Assembly: GCA_029224185.1 (NCBI GenBank) | Contig: CM055196.1 | Location: 10,520,509-10,584,508 of the forward strand | Reading direction: 5' to 3' | Origin: Karalla daura | Lineage: Eukaryota; Chordata; Actinopteri; Chaetodontiformes; Leiognathidae | DNA: 64,000 nt | In this document: one piece after another, positions 13,363-26,358 of the stretch | Layout: every line of letters starts with the position of its first letter | Numbering within the stretch: the stretch's first letter is position 1 | Translations under genes and position numbers: made by a program | Notes under the pieces: model-generated | The model's database searches: none | The model's input: the letters and a program-made list of their open reading frames with translations, nothing else | What the model was told of the DNA's origin: nothing

Positions 13363-16300
13363 CTACAACTCCATGTCCTGAGCCTCGTCCTCCGAAAAGT
13401 CCGACATGGAGCTCTCCGAGGAGGAGTCGCCCCCGCCCTCCTCCTGCTCCTTCAGAGCCTCCTCCGTGGCGTACCTCTGGATGTACTCTGGGGAAGGGAG
13501 GGAGAGAGAGGGAGGGGGGGTGAAATTAAGAGGACACGTCTGCTGCAGTCACGAAGTAACTTCAGGTAGATCGGGTACTGCGTCTCAGAGTTTTCAAATC
13601 ACACGGCCGCAGACCGTTTGCTTTGCTGTCCTCGAGACGTTACAGAAATGAATCAATCACACTCCGTGTGTGAAAGATGAAAAGGCTCAGTGAGGTCAGA
13701 GGTTAGTCTGGACATCCACGTTTCCATGACAACGGAGACAAAACTCAATCAGCAGATGAAGAATGTGCTCCACAAAGTTCCTTTTAATTCAATCGAATGT
13801 GTGTTTTTTTTTATCTCGAGCAGCTTAATTGTCAATCATATTAATGGAACAAAGTGAAATAGCAATTTTGTTATATTGTCCACATTTGATACGTGGTTCG
13901 GCGTTCCATTGCTTCTCTTTCAATTACGTTCTTCCTCTGTTTTTGCAGCTGTTGAATGGCAACCAGCCACTAACTTCAGCATTCAGACAGCAGCACACAT
14001 TTATTCTAGTTTTCTACTTTCTTTCTTTCTTTCTTCTTTTCTTCTCTGAGAGAAACTGAATTTTCCCTCCACGTCTCCTTGTCTCTCCCCTCTCTCACCT
14101 CGGTGTCTGTTGTGTCTTCAAATGTCAAGCACCACGCTGCAACACCATGACTTCACTTTACTTTAATTTGCTGTGGAAGCAGCAAAATTACAGCCTTTGA
14201 ATTCATTTTTGGGGAGATGTTAGAAACATCATGAATCATTACTGATTAAAAGCAAGAAGCCACATGGTGACTCGAGTGTTGAATGTGTTCACTGTCTACT
14301 CCGGTTCCGCCACAGTCCCAAAAATATGCATTTTAGTCTGACTGCAGGCTCTAAACTGCCCCTAGGTGTGAGAGTCCTGGAGTGGACTGGAGACCTGTCC
14401 AAGGTGGACCCCAAGGGTCCTCTGCCTTCACTGGAGACGTGCTCCAGCAGACCCCATGACATGACATGACATGACATGTATGTAAGAAGCTGGATGGATG
14501 GTTAGAAAGGAGTCAAACGTGGAATGGCGAGGTACCTTTGATCTTGTGTTTGAAGTCTTCTGGCCGGTGCAGGTACAAGGCAGCTGCGTCCCCGTTCAGG
14601 GGGTCGATGGGGTTGGGGTAGGCGAGCAGCTGCGGGAGGAACGACTCGAAGATGTTGGTGAGGTCTAGTGGGGGTGGGGAGAAAGATAGGTCAGTGAGAG
14701 ATGAGTGGATAACCTCTCCAGGCCAAAGCAGAGTCACTCCATCGTCGCAGCAGGGGCCGCTAGAGGTCGCTGTTGTTACAAAATGTTGACTCTGCAGTTA
14801 CTACTCGGGCACAAGCAGCTCCACACAAGAGTCATTCAGACCAAAACACAGTCAGTTCACAATGTTCAGCATCCACACAACTCAACTGCTCCTGTCCCAA
14901 CACCAAAACTTCCTGCCTATTTGTTCTCTTGAGTTGATACACAACTGCTCCTTGATTTGACCACCAAGGACAAGCTAAGTTTGTTGAATTGAACTGACCC
15001 CAAATATCTGAATGAGCAGATATATGCAAATCCTAAAATGTAGATGGAGGTGAAACGCCGTGAATCCAATTTTTCCAAGTTGGTACATGTCAACAGTGGT
15101 TATCATGTTTTGTTTTACATCATAGCTTTTCTAGGATGAGGTTTGTACTCGTTCAGCTCAGTGCTGTAGTAGGCTCCAGTAACACCTAAACCACACTGCA
15201 GCTTTGCACAAGGTTCAGCCAGGGTGACTGGCTGTTTTCCTCTGTTCGCCTGTTAGTCATCTTGGCTAAAGATTACCATCTGCGCTACCTGCTCACCACG
15301 CTGGTGTCAGCCGCACCACGCAGTACGCACAAACACCACACGTGTCCGAAGGCAAACAGAGCCGGGGATCGACACGAGACGGAGGAGCAAATGTTCACTT
15401 AGTTTCCTCTCACGGCCGATGCGGTCTAATAGGGACCATCAGATAAAAGCCCACGCTGGGAGCTTACCGTAGAGAGCCGTCCACGTCTGATTTATGACAT
15501 CTAAGCACACGGTCCCCGACCTGCAACACACACACACATGCAAAAAGGGTATAAGCGCGTATTCACTGTATTGCGGGGTATGTGCAGAGGGTCAGGGTTC
15601 TGAAACACCGGAGGTCCACTTACGCTTCATCAATGTTGGGATGAAAGATCTTATTCATGAATCCTGCAGGGGGGGAAAAAGAGGCAGCAGGTAAATGTCA
15701 CTGTGGTGTCTGGAGCAGGAGATCTGAGGGCCCTGTTGCGACACTTGCAGATGAATTCTGTACCTATTGATGGGGATTTGAAGGGGTACTTATCAGGCAG
15801 GTCCACTCGAACCTTCCACACGCCTCCCTCGTACGCCGCTGCAAAGAAACAATTGCATATTAATCATTCAGATCTGAAGTTGTTGTTTTTAATGAAAATC
15901 GTCAGGTTGTGGCGGCTCTTACTCCCAGCCGGTCCGTGGAACTTGACCACGAACTCGTTGAGTCCGCTGAGGATGGTGACCTCGTGCTTGCTCTCGATGC
16001 TGACGGCCGGTCAAGGAAACAAAGGCAGGAGAGGGAACAACAAGAAACAACAGGACGGGCGGAGAGATCTCGCCGTCTTAGCCCAGCTGCCTTTTTTTCT
16101 CTCACTCTCTCTCTCTCTGCAAACTTGTGTGGGCACAGCATCAACGTGATGAGCCTCGACAGAGAGAGATCAATAATGCAGCGTCGGACAAGCTCAACGC
16201 AGGAGAGAAGTGGGGGGGTTAAGAAAACTGAAGTGCACTTGGACAAGCTGAGCCACTACTGCTGAAAGAGAGCTCGGGCGAGGGGAGCAGCTCCTCACCG

Positions 16301-19300
16301 TGGGCTGAGACAGAGCTGCGAACTTTCGCCCGTCGTACAGGTAGCTCGGGAGGCGGCAGATGGAAGGTGACTCGGGTGAGGAGCATGTGTCGCGATCACA
16401 GCGTGTGCGTGCGAGAGCAGAGGGGGCGGAGCGTGTCCACACGTTCGATCAGAGACGCTCTGACAGATGGAGGGAGCGGGGAGAAAAACAGCCTCGCGTG
16501 GAACCGTCCCAACTGGTTTATCATCTCGTCGCGGAGCGTCCTCGCCCGCGGATCCAGCCGACGTAAAACCCGGACGGAAATTAGACCAGGCCGCTGGGAA
16601 CAAAAGAGGACGAGTAGGCCCTCAACGTGATCTGAGGCCAGCGGGCCCGTGATGCAGGGTAGAAACCTGCATCTGATTCCAGCGTTATTCCGCAGAGGCC
16701 GCTCACAGAGACCCCAGCATGTGCTCACCTGAGACCGCGCCGAATGGACCAGCTCATTTAGTCTTGGTGTCCGCTCAAAGTGTTCTTACAGGGCAAGTCA
16801 CAGTCACTCATTCACTCCCATTCACACAGGGGTGGCAGAGGCTGGCCTAGACGGACTGCCTGCTCCACCAGGATATCTAACATTCACACTGATGAAGGCT
16901 CACAGTGACTTATCAGCACAGCACACTGGTACGTGTACAACATTAAAAAAGGATTTGACTCGTTTTTCCTCAATGGCTCTCACAATGGATTCTTAGGACC
17001 GGATTCCTGAGCGCTCCCACCAATCAAAATGTACCATGCTGTCACCGCCAGACAACACCGGGCGAGGAGAGGCGTTACATAATCAAACTGCTCATGAAGT
17101 CGCACCGGATTAGATGTCACGATCAGACTGCCAATGATGTTCGCCCCCCCTCACGACACAGTCGTCTGCGTCGAACGCGTTTGAGGCCTTACGCTTCAAA
17201 TGCAATCGCACCTTTGTCGCCCTCCCTCCCATTTCGCCGTGTGGCTGGGAGTGTCATCTTACTCTGCTGTCACAGATCTTTTGGGTTGTGTTGCTCCGTT
17301 GCTTCCTATGAGGCCCAGACACAAGGCTGTATTCTCATTCCGATGTGTTCTCTGTGTTGTTTGCATGTATTGTTCTGCGTGTCATCCGGCTGTATCCTTC
17401 CCCCCGCTCACGTCGGTGTTGCCAAAAGTAACAGTAGTAGTACAGCTAGTGTTTCCTGTGTTTGTAATAACATGAATAATATCCAAAGTCAAAATCAAAT
17501 AAGATTTTCTTTGCTTTACCTAACCTGAACAAACACGGCCCCCACAAAGAGTTCAACTGCACATCTTCAAAGTCTTGTTCAAGCTAATTAACTACATTTG
17601 GCTATTGTCTTTAGGCAGTACAACCCCAATTATAACAGAGATGGCTGAGTGGCTTTTCACAAATGCACAGATAAGGAGGAGACCTTGGTTTACCTTGGAG
17701 GCCACGCTTATACAACGTCAAAGGAAACGGACATTTAAATAACAAGGACAAACGACAGAGACGATGGCATATCTGGGTGACACCAGCAACAACACAGTCA
17801 GACATCGTGGTGACACATCGTCTCACAGTCAGCTGACACAGTGACACAAGATGAAATGACAAAGACAAATGTTTTGCAAACTGAGCAACTTAAATGGACA
17901 AAAGTGTCCAGTGTCCAGTTTTGAAAAACCATAGATTGCTGTGTTTGTGTTTTTGACCACACAGATCTTGCTTTTCAGGGGTTTAAAACGACATTTAAAA
18001 AACATACTGCAACATCCCACAAGGACAGCAATGTAAAAACCCCTGGGAAATGTGAATTATGTGGTTATTATGGGCTCAGAGCAGATTGTATGAATGCCTT
18101 CATTGTTCAGTGGTGCTGCCATATTAGATGATATGCTGTATGTCAACACCAGGAGTGTGAAAGGTTGCGTGTGGAAATAAATCTTCATTGAAAAGAGCAG
18201 CATGTCACTGTCTTTTTAGGACTTGTTTGTTACAATACATATATATATGTATAATATACCTAACATATCAGCATTTAGTTTAATTTAGTTTCAGTTTGCG
18301 GTCTAAATTGGTAAGAAAGGCAAGCAGTTACGTAGAACAACAGAGCCTTCGTTCTCTGCTACAGAGCATTGTTCTACATGGGAAAAGTACACAGAGCGGA
18401 CAGCCAAAGAGCTGAGCGAACAATGGGACCTCATACAAGTAAGTGACGATTAGTCAAACCTGATTGAGACTGAGGGGGGCCACAGTGGGGCAGTGTTGTT
18501 GCCTCACAGCTAGAAGTGGTTTACGTCCCGATCCTGGCCATTTCTGTATGTGCGGAGTTGCGTGTGCATGCAGGCCTCCTCTGGTTTCTCTGGGGTACCA
18601 CAGTCGAAAAAAAAACATGCATTACGGTCAACTGTAGTCTCTAAGTTGCACTTAGGGCTGAGTGTGAGATTGTGTGTGAAACGTATCCTCCCGTGTCCAG
18701 GACGGTGTTCTTGTGATGGATTGACCTTTGCCCCATGCCTGCTGGAAACAGGCTTAAGCACCCCCCCCCCCTCACAACATCACTGTGAACAAAGCGGGGT
18801 GGGATAATGAATGACAGCGATTGACCGATTAATCAACTCATCGGCTGGCTGTCTGCTTTGAGGTGCGGGATAGGTTCACCCACTGCGCCTTTACAGCCCT
18901 GTCCCCACTGTTAATAGATGGCCTGAATGCTCCCAGCCCCCCCCCCCCCCCCAGCCCTGCCTGCCTGTGTCCCATGCAGCAGCAGCAGCAGCTTGTTGTT
19001 GTTCCTGGATCAGCTGTGTGTGAAGCCCCGCCCCTCTCCGTGTTCCGGATGGTAACAGGCTGGCCAATCAGAGGCCAGCATCTCGCTGCAGGACGAAAAC
19101 AAAACAATTCACCTCATGCTGTCAGGGCTGCTTTCATGCAAACTTGAGTGGAGAACTCCAAATAAAAACAAAAACAACCGGACCACGGTTGCTGGCCGTA
19201 AAAACGACAAAACCGGACAACGCGAGGCAGATCTGACACCGAGTAGTGTGAAATTAAACCTCGAAAAATCGACATGTTATTGTGAGAGGCGGTCAGTGAA

Positions 19301-20194
19301 GACAATACACAATGTGAACTCGCTTGTTTGGGCTTGAACATCGATAAACTGAGTTGATTCCTAATCGCATCATTCGTTGACAACACTTTTAATATGTAAA
19401 CAACATCTACTTTGTTTAGTTTCAAACTGCATTGTGTGGTAGGCAACAATTTAAAAGACGCCAGTCTGATTTTTCTGTTCTCTGACATTAATTAACGCTG
19501 TTTTCTTAACGCAGCATCGTCTCTATTGTGCCAACCTTACATTTCTTCCACTCGGGTTGAACACAGCGTTACAGCTACAGACCTCGACGTTAACGTGGGA
19601 AAATGTATCAAAAAATAGATGTGTATTCCCACGAGAGACTTCAAACATTGCATGCAAGTGTTTTCTAAGCATTCAAGTGGTGTTGCCAATCTGGGTGGAC
19701 GACAAAACGTGCTGAAGTTGTCACTTCCGATCTTTCAGGCTAACAATAATCCAAAAAGCACGAGAGTTCGCAGCAAAAACAACCATTCACCATTCAATCC
19801 TGTACAAACAAGAGCTAACAAACTTACGGCTGGCTAACGGGCAAACTAGTTCACATACATACGGGAAATAAAACGTCAAGTTAGCAGAATAGCGACCGGG
19901 AGGCTAAGTTAACGCAGAGTTAGCTCAACACAGAGTCCTAACAGAGCATCAAAATGTTCACTTTTACACAACATCGACAGAGCCACTAGCCTACATTCAT
20001 CCTCGCAGCAGATCTCAGGCTGATCGACAGAGAGCTGGCGATCACCATGAAACAAAACCCCCTCGTAAGGTTTCGCTGGTTTCTGTTCAGTCCAAAACAG
20101 AGAGAGAGAGAGAGAAAGAGAGAAGAAAATAAAAAGGATACAGTTTCACGACGTCGGTATCCATTCGCCTCTTGCCCGGACACGGAGACGACAT
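13363..20194 (-). CDS. ube2h: Ubiquitin-conjugating enzyme E2 H
   Basis: E2 enzyme that accepts ubiquitin from E1 on an active-site cysteine and works with the CTLH/MAEA (GID) E3 complex. Coding exons right to left: 20142-20194, 15923-15999, 15838-15764, 15624-15663, 15468-15520, 14536-14664 and 13363-13487. Their sum is 552 nt, i.e. 183 residues plus stop, the same length as human UBE2H. The protein opens [18 protein letters not shown]. The HPN motif is in exon 15624-15663, the active-site Cys lies in [13 protein letters not shown] (exon 15468-15520), then comes [20 protein letters not shown], and the acidic tail ends [16 protein letters not shown]. All introns are GT-AG; the first (about 4.1 kb) carries repeats. 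Near-complete identity to the vertebrate family makes this certain. The 3'UTR end was not located. Confidence 0.98.
14325..14500 (+). repeat. Partial teleost interspersed repeat in a ube2h intron
   Basis: Contains CTCTAAACTGCCCCTAGGTG, GGACTGGAGACCTGTCCAAG and a GCTGGATGGATGG tail, matching the 3' half of the abundant teleost repeat also seen at 18476-18810. A short TGACA tandem lies before the tail. Confidence 0.7.
18476..18810 (+). repeat. Near full-length teleost interspersed repeat in ube2h intron 1
   Basis: Contains in order GTTGTTGCCTCACAGCTAGA, a GTGTGCATGCAGGC segment, AAAACATGCATTACGGT, TCTCTAAGTTGCACTTAGGG, GTGATGGATTGACC and a GATAATGAATGA tail. This is the order of the widespread SINE-like teleost element beginning '...gttgcctcacagcaagaagg...'. 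It is diverged and so old. Confidence 0.75.
18895..19085. promoter_or_regulatory. GC-box/CCAAT-containing block inside ube2h intron 1
   Basis: Contains a C14 run, a (CAG)4 tract, a GC box (CCCCGCCCC) and a CCAAT box (GCCAATCAG) within 60 bases of each other. It could be an internal promoter or enhancer of ube2h. No associated coding exon was found. Confidence 0.3.
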
Positions 20195-20590
20195 TTTAGT
20201 ATTCCTTTTTTCCTTCTTCTTCTTCTTCTGAAGTGGTCCAAAATACTGCTCCGGCGAGGGGCAGCAGCGGCGGAGAAAGGGAGGTGGGTGCACTGAGCCC
20301 TGGTGTGCGGTGAATAAAGGAGCCTGGATGCTGGCTACCGTATCAACAGCCTGTCCACGGGGTCCATGGAGTGCAGCCTGGCCGTAACATCGCCCACTTG
20401 TCTCCGAGCTCTCGCCAACTGGTCGCACCAACAGACACTCCGCTCCTCCGTTGTCAGAGCAGGCTGGATTCTGGATGCGCCCTCCCCCTCGTACTACAGG
20501 CTTTACGGTAGGAGGCGCTACCAGGCAGTCTGTATAGCACACGCGTTGATTTATGGTCGAAATGTACCTCCTCCACGCCGGAGTCAATAA
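20195..20590 (-). promoter_or_regulatory. ube2h: ube2h 5'UTR and promoter region
   Basis: GC-rich sequence directly upstream of the start codon, with a CTT-rich run at 20211-20229 in the presumed 5'UTR. No TATA box is seen, which fits a housekeeping E2 gene. Boundaries are inferred. Confidence 0.45.
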
Positions 20591-20712
20591 GTTATGAGCG
20601 AGATTTATAGTTTTAGATTTTGTATTATATTGACTTGGCGTGGTATGTTTAGTTTGCAAGTCATTGTTACCCTATTGTTCTGTAAAAGTAAGCTATTTTT
20701 TTCAAATAGGCA

Positions 20713-20816
<104 letters not shown>

Positions 20817-21696
20817 TTATTTTGACGAAGAAAGCCAAAATGCAGCTCCTACTGAAGAATAAAAAAAAAAACAGTTGCACATGCAGCTTAAAATACAAAT
20901 CAGCAAGGGGTTGAAACAATATGTAAAACAACTGAGTGGGCAGAGTTCAATAAATAATTTAACAAGTTGCAGCAGTAAATCTACGAAAACAGAAAAAGCA
21001 GCATGACCTGCGTGGATCAGATTATTTGGGATTTGTTTTTGTTTGACTTTCTATCATGATTGTTATATCTCTTAATTTTGACTCAGTGTGTTTAACTTAT
21101 ATTACCACTATTTAGGCTCAGTATCACATAGGGAATGGAGAGTTGACAAAGGGAGAAAAACTGTTTAAAACTGAGTAAAGTGTAAATAATTTGTGTAAAT
21201 GTACTTCATTGTCACACACCAAGGCAGATACATTCACAGTGGATGAGATGGTATCAAGTCCTGAGATTTGTATTGTTGAGTTACTCACCAGATGGAAAAT
21301 ACAGTTGTTGATTCATCTCCAGTTTAATCCCATCAACATAGACGCATGTCATTATTCAGAAACACCTTTTCACCATTTCACCATTTCCACACAGTGTGAC
21401 AAAACAGCAGCAACCTCCCATGGGATTAGTCTCTGCTCAGTTTCATTTCTTCAGTCTAAACCAAAGAGCCAGAAAGATTACCCCATAAGCAAAGCAGCCC
21501 CCGGTGATATGGGGTAAAGGTTGACTCTTAGTAGATCAATGGAGGTCAGATCCATCATTTGTTCCTCACAAAGTATTAAACAGGTCGCCATTGTACAGTA
21601 ACTGTTTAACTGTTATTTGGACTCTGAAAGCCACTGAATAAGTAAAGTCATTCTTCTTTTGTCAGATTGTAAGTGCCTGCACACATTACACACATC

Positions 21697-21890
<194 letters not shown>

Positions 21891-22007
21891 ATTGATAGAT
21901 AGACTAGATTGTGTCTTGTCGATTGTATCATAGAAATCAATATCTAGAGTTGTTCCTTTTGTTTTCTGAAAAAAAGGACATGGACAGATGACCATTTTCT
22001 GCCCAGT

Positions 22008-22036
22008 CTATCTATCTATCTATCTATCTATCTATC
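22008..22036. repeat. Short (TATC)n array
   Basis: Seven TATC units just upstream of the klhdc10 promoter, in the same orientation as the array at 20713. Confidence 0.95.
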
Positions 22037-22039
22037 CAT

Positions 22040-22286
22040 CTGAACGCTCCCATGTGACGCCCCCAGGTCATGTGACTCCTCCACGTGTCTCTGGAGCGCG
22101 ACATTAGGGGTCCCCTCTGCTCTGATTGGCTGGCCGGGTCCAGCTGGCTGTGACGCAGCAGCAGCAACAGCAGCAGCCGCAGCAGTTGTGGACGGTCGCG
22201 CTGCTCTCCTCCTTATTCTTGCTGTGATTGTCGCAGCTCCCAGGTCCATGCCAGGTCCGGCTGTGAAGGCCCCCCCGTGTGTCGAG
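22040..22286 (+). promoter_or_regulatory. klhdc10: klhdc10 promoter and 5'UTR
   Basis: Contains GTCATGTGAC (an E-box of the USF/MITF/TFEB kind), CCACGTG, an inverted CCAAT box (TGATTGGCTGG) and a CAG-rich GC block, with no TATA. An in-frame ATG at 22248 lies 13 codons upstream of the chosen start at 22287. Confidence 0.55.
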
Positions 22287-25200
22287 ATGTCGTCCGCCGA
22301 GCGGGACGGGACCTCCATCCAGCTGAATAAGTTTGAGAAGCTGTCGTGGAAGCCCTTCATTCGTGACTCAGGTTTGTAAACAAAAGCCAGCGGGGCGAGG
22401 TGGTGGCTAAGCTAGCGGCTACGGGTCGCGGTAGGGGAGACCCCGGGGCTCCGTCTGCGCCTATCTGCGAATAGTCGTGTTCGATTGCGTTGTTGATATT
22501 TGCGAGCGTGTACCGCTGCAGCGTTGCAGGCCACGGCAAGCTAACGCTGCTACGGAAGCAGCCAGCAGCAGGGGACTGGAGTGGGGTTTGTTTGCATGTG
22601 GATGCACACATGGAAACACAATGAGACACGCTTTTAAAGGGCACCTGTGTCGATTTACCACCTGTACTCTGGCTCTGTTGAATAGCGAGCTTTCGACAAG
22701 AAAGCACCGAGGCATTGTTAAGTCCTCGTTTGTGTTTGCTTCCAAGTTACTGAAATTTAAAGGGTGAAAAAACGTGTGAACTTAAACAGACATGTGACAC
22801 AAAATACTAATGTGATATAAAGTGAAGAATCACGGTGTGCCACAATGTGAACTACTGATAGATACTTCAGGAGATGAGCCTGTTGTATTGAAAACAGAGC
22901 AAATCTGGGGGGTGGGATGGAAAGGTGTTTTTGTGGTGCTATTGGTGCAAGGGTGAACGGGCTTGGTAGTGGACCCTGTCTGCCATCATCATGGGATATG
23001 TCAACTCTGTGCAATGCGATACGCTGGACATTTCCTCTTTCTCTCTCTCTGTCTCTCTTCTGAAGTAGAGGCTTCACGTTAACGCAACACATCTCTGTCT
23101 CTCTCCTCTCGTCCTGTGGCGACCAGCAGGTTCCAAGAAGCGGGCCCGGTGGCTTCAAGCTCGTCGCATCTTCTCCCCTTCGTGCTCTCACCTGAGGATC
23201 CCCAACAGGTTCCTCAGAGAAGGTACTGAACGTACACATGCTGCCCCTCCGTGCGGTGCAAAACCCAACACAAGTCACACATCGAGATATCGAGAAGATT
23301 GAAATCTTCGGAAGGAGACGTGAAATCAAAGGTTCCCCGTGTGTCTCGAACAGGACACTGTGTGCCTCCGGCGCGGAGCGGACACCGCTGCGTGGCAGAC
23401 AGCGCCAACCTGTACGTGTTTGGAGGCTACAACCCCAACTTCGAAGAGGCGGGCGGGTCCGAGAACGAGGACTACCCACTGTTCAGAGAGCTGTGGCGCT
23501 TTCACTTCGCCACCGCCACCTGGCAGCAGGTCCGCACGGAGGGCTACATGCCCACGGAGCTGGCCTCCATGTCAGGTAGGACGCCCTGGTCCGCTCCAAA
23601 AGCTCCCGCTGGTTTAAAGGTCACATTCATAAGACGGGAAGGTGTGTTTGTACGAGCCAGTGCTTAAAACGTTAAAAGAAATGGCCAGAACAAATAAACA
23701 CCATCTGAGATGTACACAGACTCTTGGTTAGAAGTCTTGTTTCAATAAGCGGAGTGGTTTTTAAGCAGGACCTGTAAGAGCCGCCATGAGGTAATCCTTT
23801 CTTGCAAAATCCAGAGATTTGTGTACATGAATACATCTCAAAAGCAGAGGTGGACTCTTGATGCTGGTTGCTACTCAAAGAATCGTTTTCATCTTGACAC
23901 TGGAGAACGTTCTGAGTAAGTCTGGATGTAAACAAACTTTATTGACTAAATAAAACTCCACGGGGTATCTCCAGCATGTTCCATGTAAACTGTAGCACTG
24001 CAAACAATCAGTGCCTTCATATGCACTTCAGCTCTGCTCTAACCTTTGTCTCTGATTTAAGTACAAATGTACACATATCCCTTGGAGTGCAAGTTTCTCA
24101 ATGTTTTCTCCCCACTGCCTTAAACGCCTCGAGTTAACCGAGCTGCGACTCGAACCATTGTGGGCTGAAACGCTCCGGAATGACCGCCGGGGAACCAAAA
24201 GGTGAACAGGTCTTGAAAGGCTGTACCCCTCCTCTCCCTCATGCAGCCGTTCTACATGGCAACAACCTGCTTGTTTTTGGCGGCACGGGCATCCCGTTCG
24301 GCGAGAACAACGGCAACGACGTCCACGTCTGTAACGTTCAGTACAAGCGTTGGAACCTGCTCAGCTGCAGAGGGAAGAAACCCAACAAGATCTACGGACA
24401 GGTACGTGTCTTTAGCATATTTGTAGAACCCCCCCCCCCCCCCCCCACCACCACCACCCCGACCAGCAGTTTACTACCAACGTGGAGCTTTTGTTGTGAT
24501 AACAGGCGGCCATTTAGGAAGAGATGCGTCAACAGTGGCGAGACACAGACCTTTTGTTAGGATAATATGGCAGGAAGGTGATGGCCACACGCATATTGAA
24601 TGATCACACCAGTTGTGTCAATGCAGCTACTGTGACTTGATTGTTTTTAAGCAGGAGACCTGCGCAAATGATCCATGTAAGCCAGGGCTTCTTCTTATTG
24701 TCAGTGTGAAAACGCATTGTGTCTCTGGTCTCTGGTTTGGATATCGAGGCGAGATTGCCCCTCGCTCACTGGTCTGGTCCACCAACCACCATCTGTGATC
24801 CTGCTCCGTTTCCAGGCAATGGCCATCATAAACGGCTACCTCTATGTGTTTGGAGGGACGACGGGCTACCTTTACAGTACGGACCTGCACAGGCTGGACC
24901 TGACCACCAGAGAGTGGACCCACCTCAAACCCAACAACGCGCCTTTGGACCTGCCAGAGGAGAGGTCAGGCGTGCTCCTACAACATGTTGAATATCTATG
25001 AAAGTATATGGAAAATACCACCACCAGTACTACTACTACTAATGGTAATGCTAATACCAAAAATGTACATTTGACAGGTACAGACACGAGCTAGCTCACG
25101 ATGAACGGAGGATATACATTTTAGGGGGCGGGACTTCCTGGACCTCATATCCCCTGGACAAGGTAAGAAGAACGAGCACACAGAGGAACTCTGACAAGGC

Positions 25201-26358
25201 TCGCTGTGTGTCTTCTCATTCATTCGGTGCCTTTTGTCTTCATCAGATTCACGCATACAACCTGGAGACAAACTACTGGGAGGAGATAGCGACTAAACCT
25301 CATGAAAAAATAGGTTTGTGTCCATGTTTAGCTTCTATTTTCTACTCATTACAACCTTGAGGCCACAGGATTGACCCTGTCGCTCTCCTGACAGGATTCC
25401 CTGCCGCCCGCCGCTGTCACAGCTGTGTCCAGGTCAAAGAAGGTAAAGACTTCTTTCACCTCTGTTATCTCCACAGACATGTCTGGAATGCTTTTTGGTA
25501 GTTTCTACTAGGACTCATTCACTGGGATCATTCAAGTCAAAGATGTGAAGGCTCTCCATTTCTTATGACCACTGACTCATCTGTCTGTAGTTCAGTCAAC
25601 CACCCCATTACTCAAATGTTTTTCAACCACACGCTGCCTCTCTCTCCCTGCAGAGGTGTTCATCTGCGGTGGATATAACGGAGAGCTGATCCTGTCCGAC
25701 CTGTGGAAGATCAACCTGCGGAGCTTCCAGTGGACCAAGCTGCCTGCCGTCATGCCCGAGCCGGCCTACTTCCACTGTGCCGCAGTCACTCCGGTTAGTC
25801 AAATGTCCCCCGCACACGACCACATTATCACATTATCCTCCTAATGTTGTGCTAGAGCAGGGTAAAAATGAGAGGAAAAAGTAGCATTGCATTGGGAAAC
25901 CTGCACATGGGTTTGCACATGCATGTAAATTAGTTGTAATTTCATTTTCAGATTACTATGCAGAAGCTTTGTGGCTATAAACTGCAAATCCTGTTGATCA
26001 GACTCCTATGAGTGGGAGAGGAATAAAACCTCAACCAATCTCAGTAAATTTGTAAAATGTCAGGTACATCTGTCGAAAACCTCCTAAGCAATTGGGGGGT
26101 GAGTTGAGTTCATGGAGTTCACGCTGCATCCCTGCTCCCCTCCCTCAGGCCGGCTGCATGTACGTGCACGGCGGCGTGGTCAACATGTCCGGCAACAGGA
26201 GGACGGGCTCCCTGTACAAAGTGTGGCTGGTGGTGCCCAGCCTGCTGGAGCTGACGTGGGAGAAGCTGCTGAAGGCCTTCCCCCAGCTGGTGCAGCTGTC
26301 CACCCTGCAGCTGCTCAGCCTGGGGCTGACGCACACACTAATACAGCGGCTCAAGTAG
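22287..26358 (+). CDS. klhdc10: Kelch domain-containing protein 10
   Basis: A kelch-repeat protein known as a substrate receptor of a CUL2 E3 ligase that recognises C-terminal degrons, including alanine tails in ribosome quality control, and as a regulator of the ASK1 stress pathway. Coding exons: 22287-22371, 23130-23222, 23354-23575, 24247-24401, 24816-24964, 25078-25162, 25247-25313, 25395-25442, 25654-25793 and 26149-26358. They total 1254 nt, 417 residues (human about 442). Kelch blades appear as ANLYVFGGYNPNFEEAGG, NNLLVFGGTGIPFGENNGND, GYLYVFGGTTGYLYSTDLH, IYILGGGTSW, VFICGGYNGE and CMYVHGGVVNMSGN. The C-terminus, ending LGLTHTLIQRLK, holds the expected cullin-binding region. The N-terminus is shorter than the Gly-rich one in mammals. 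An upstream in-frame ATG at 22248 would add 13 residues. Confidence 0.97.
24428..24462. repeat. C-run/CCA low-complexity tract in a klhdc10 intron
   Basis: About 19 consecutive C followed by CCA repeats, 27 bases after the donor of exon 24247-24401. Confidence 0.9.
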
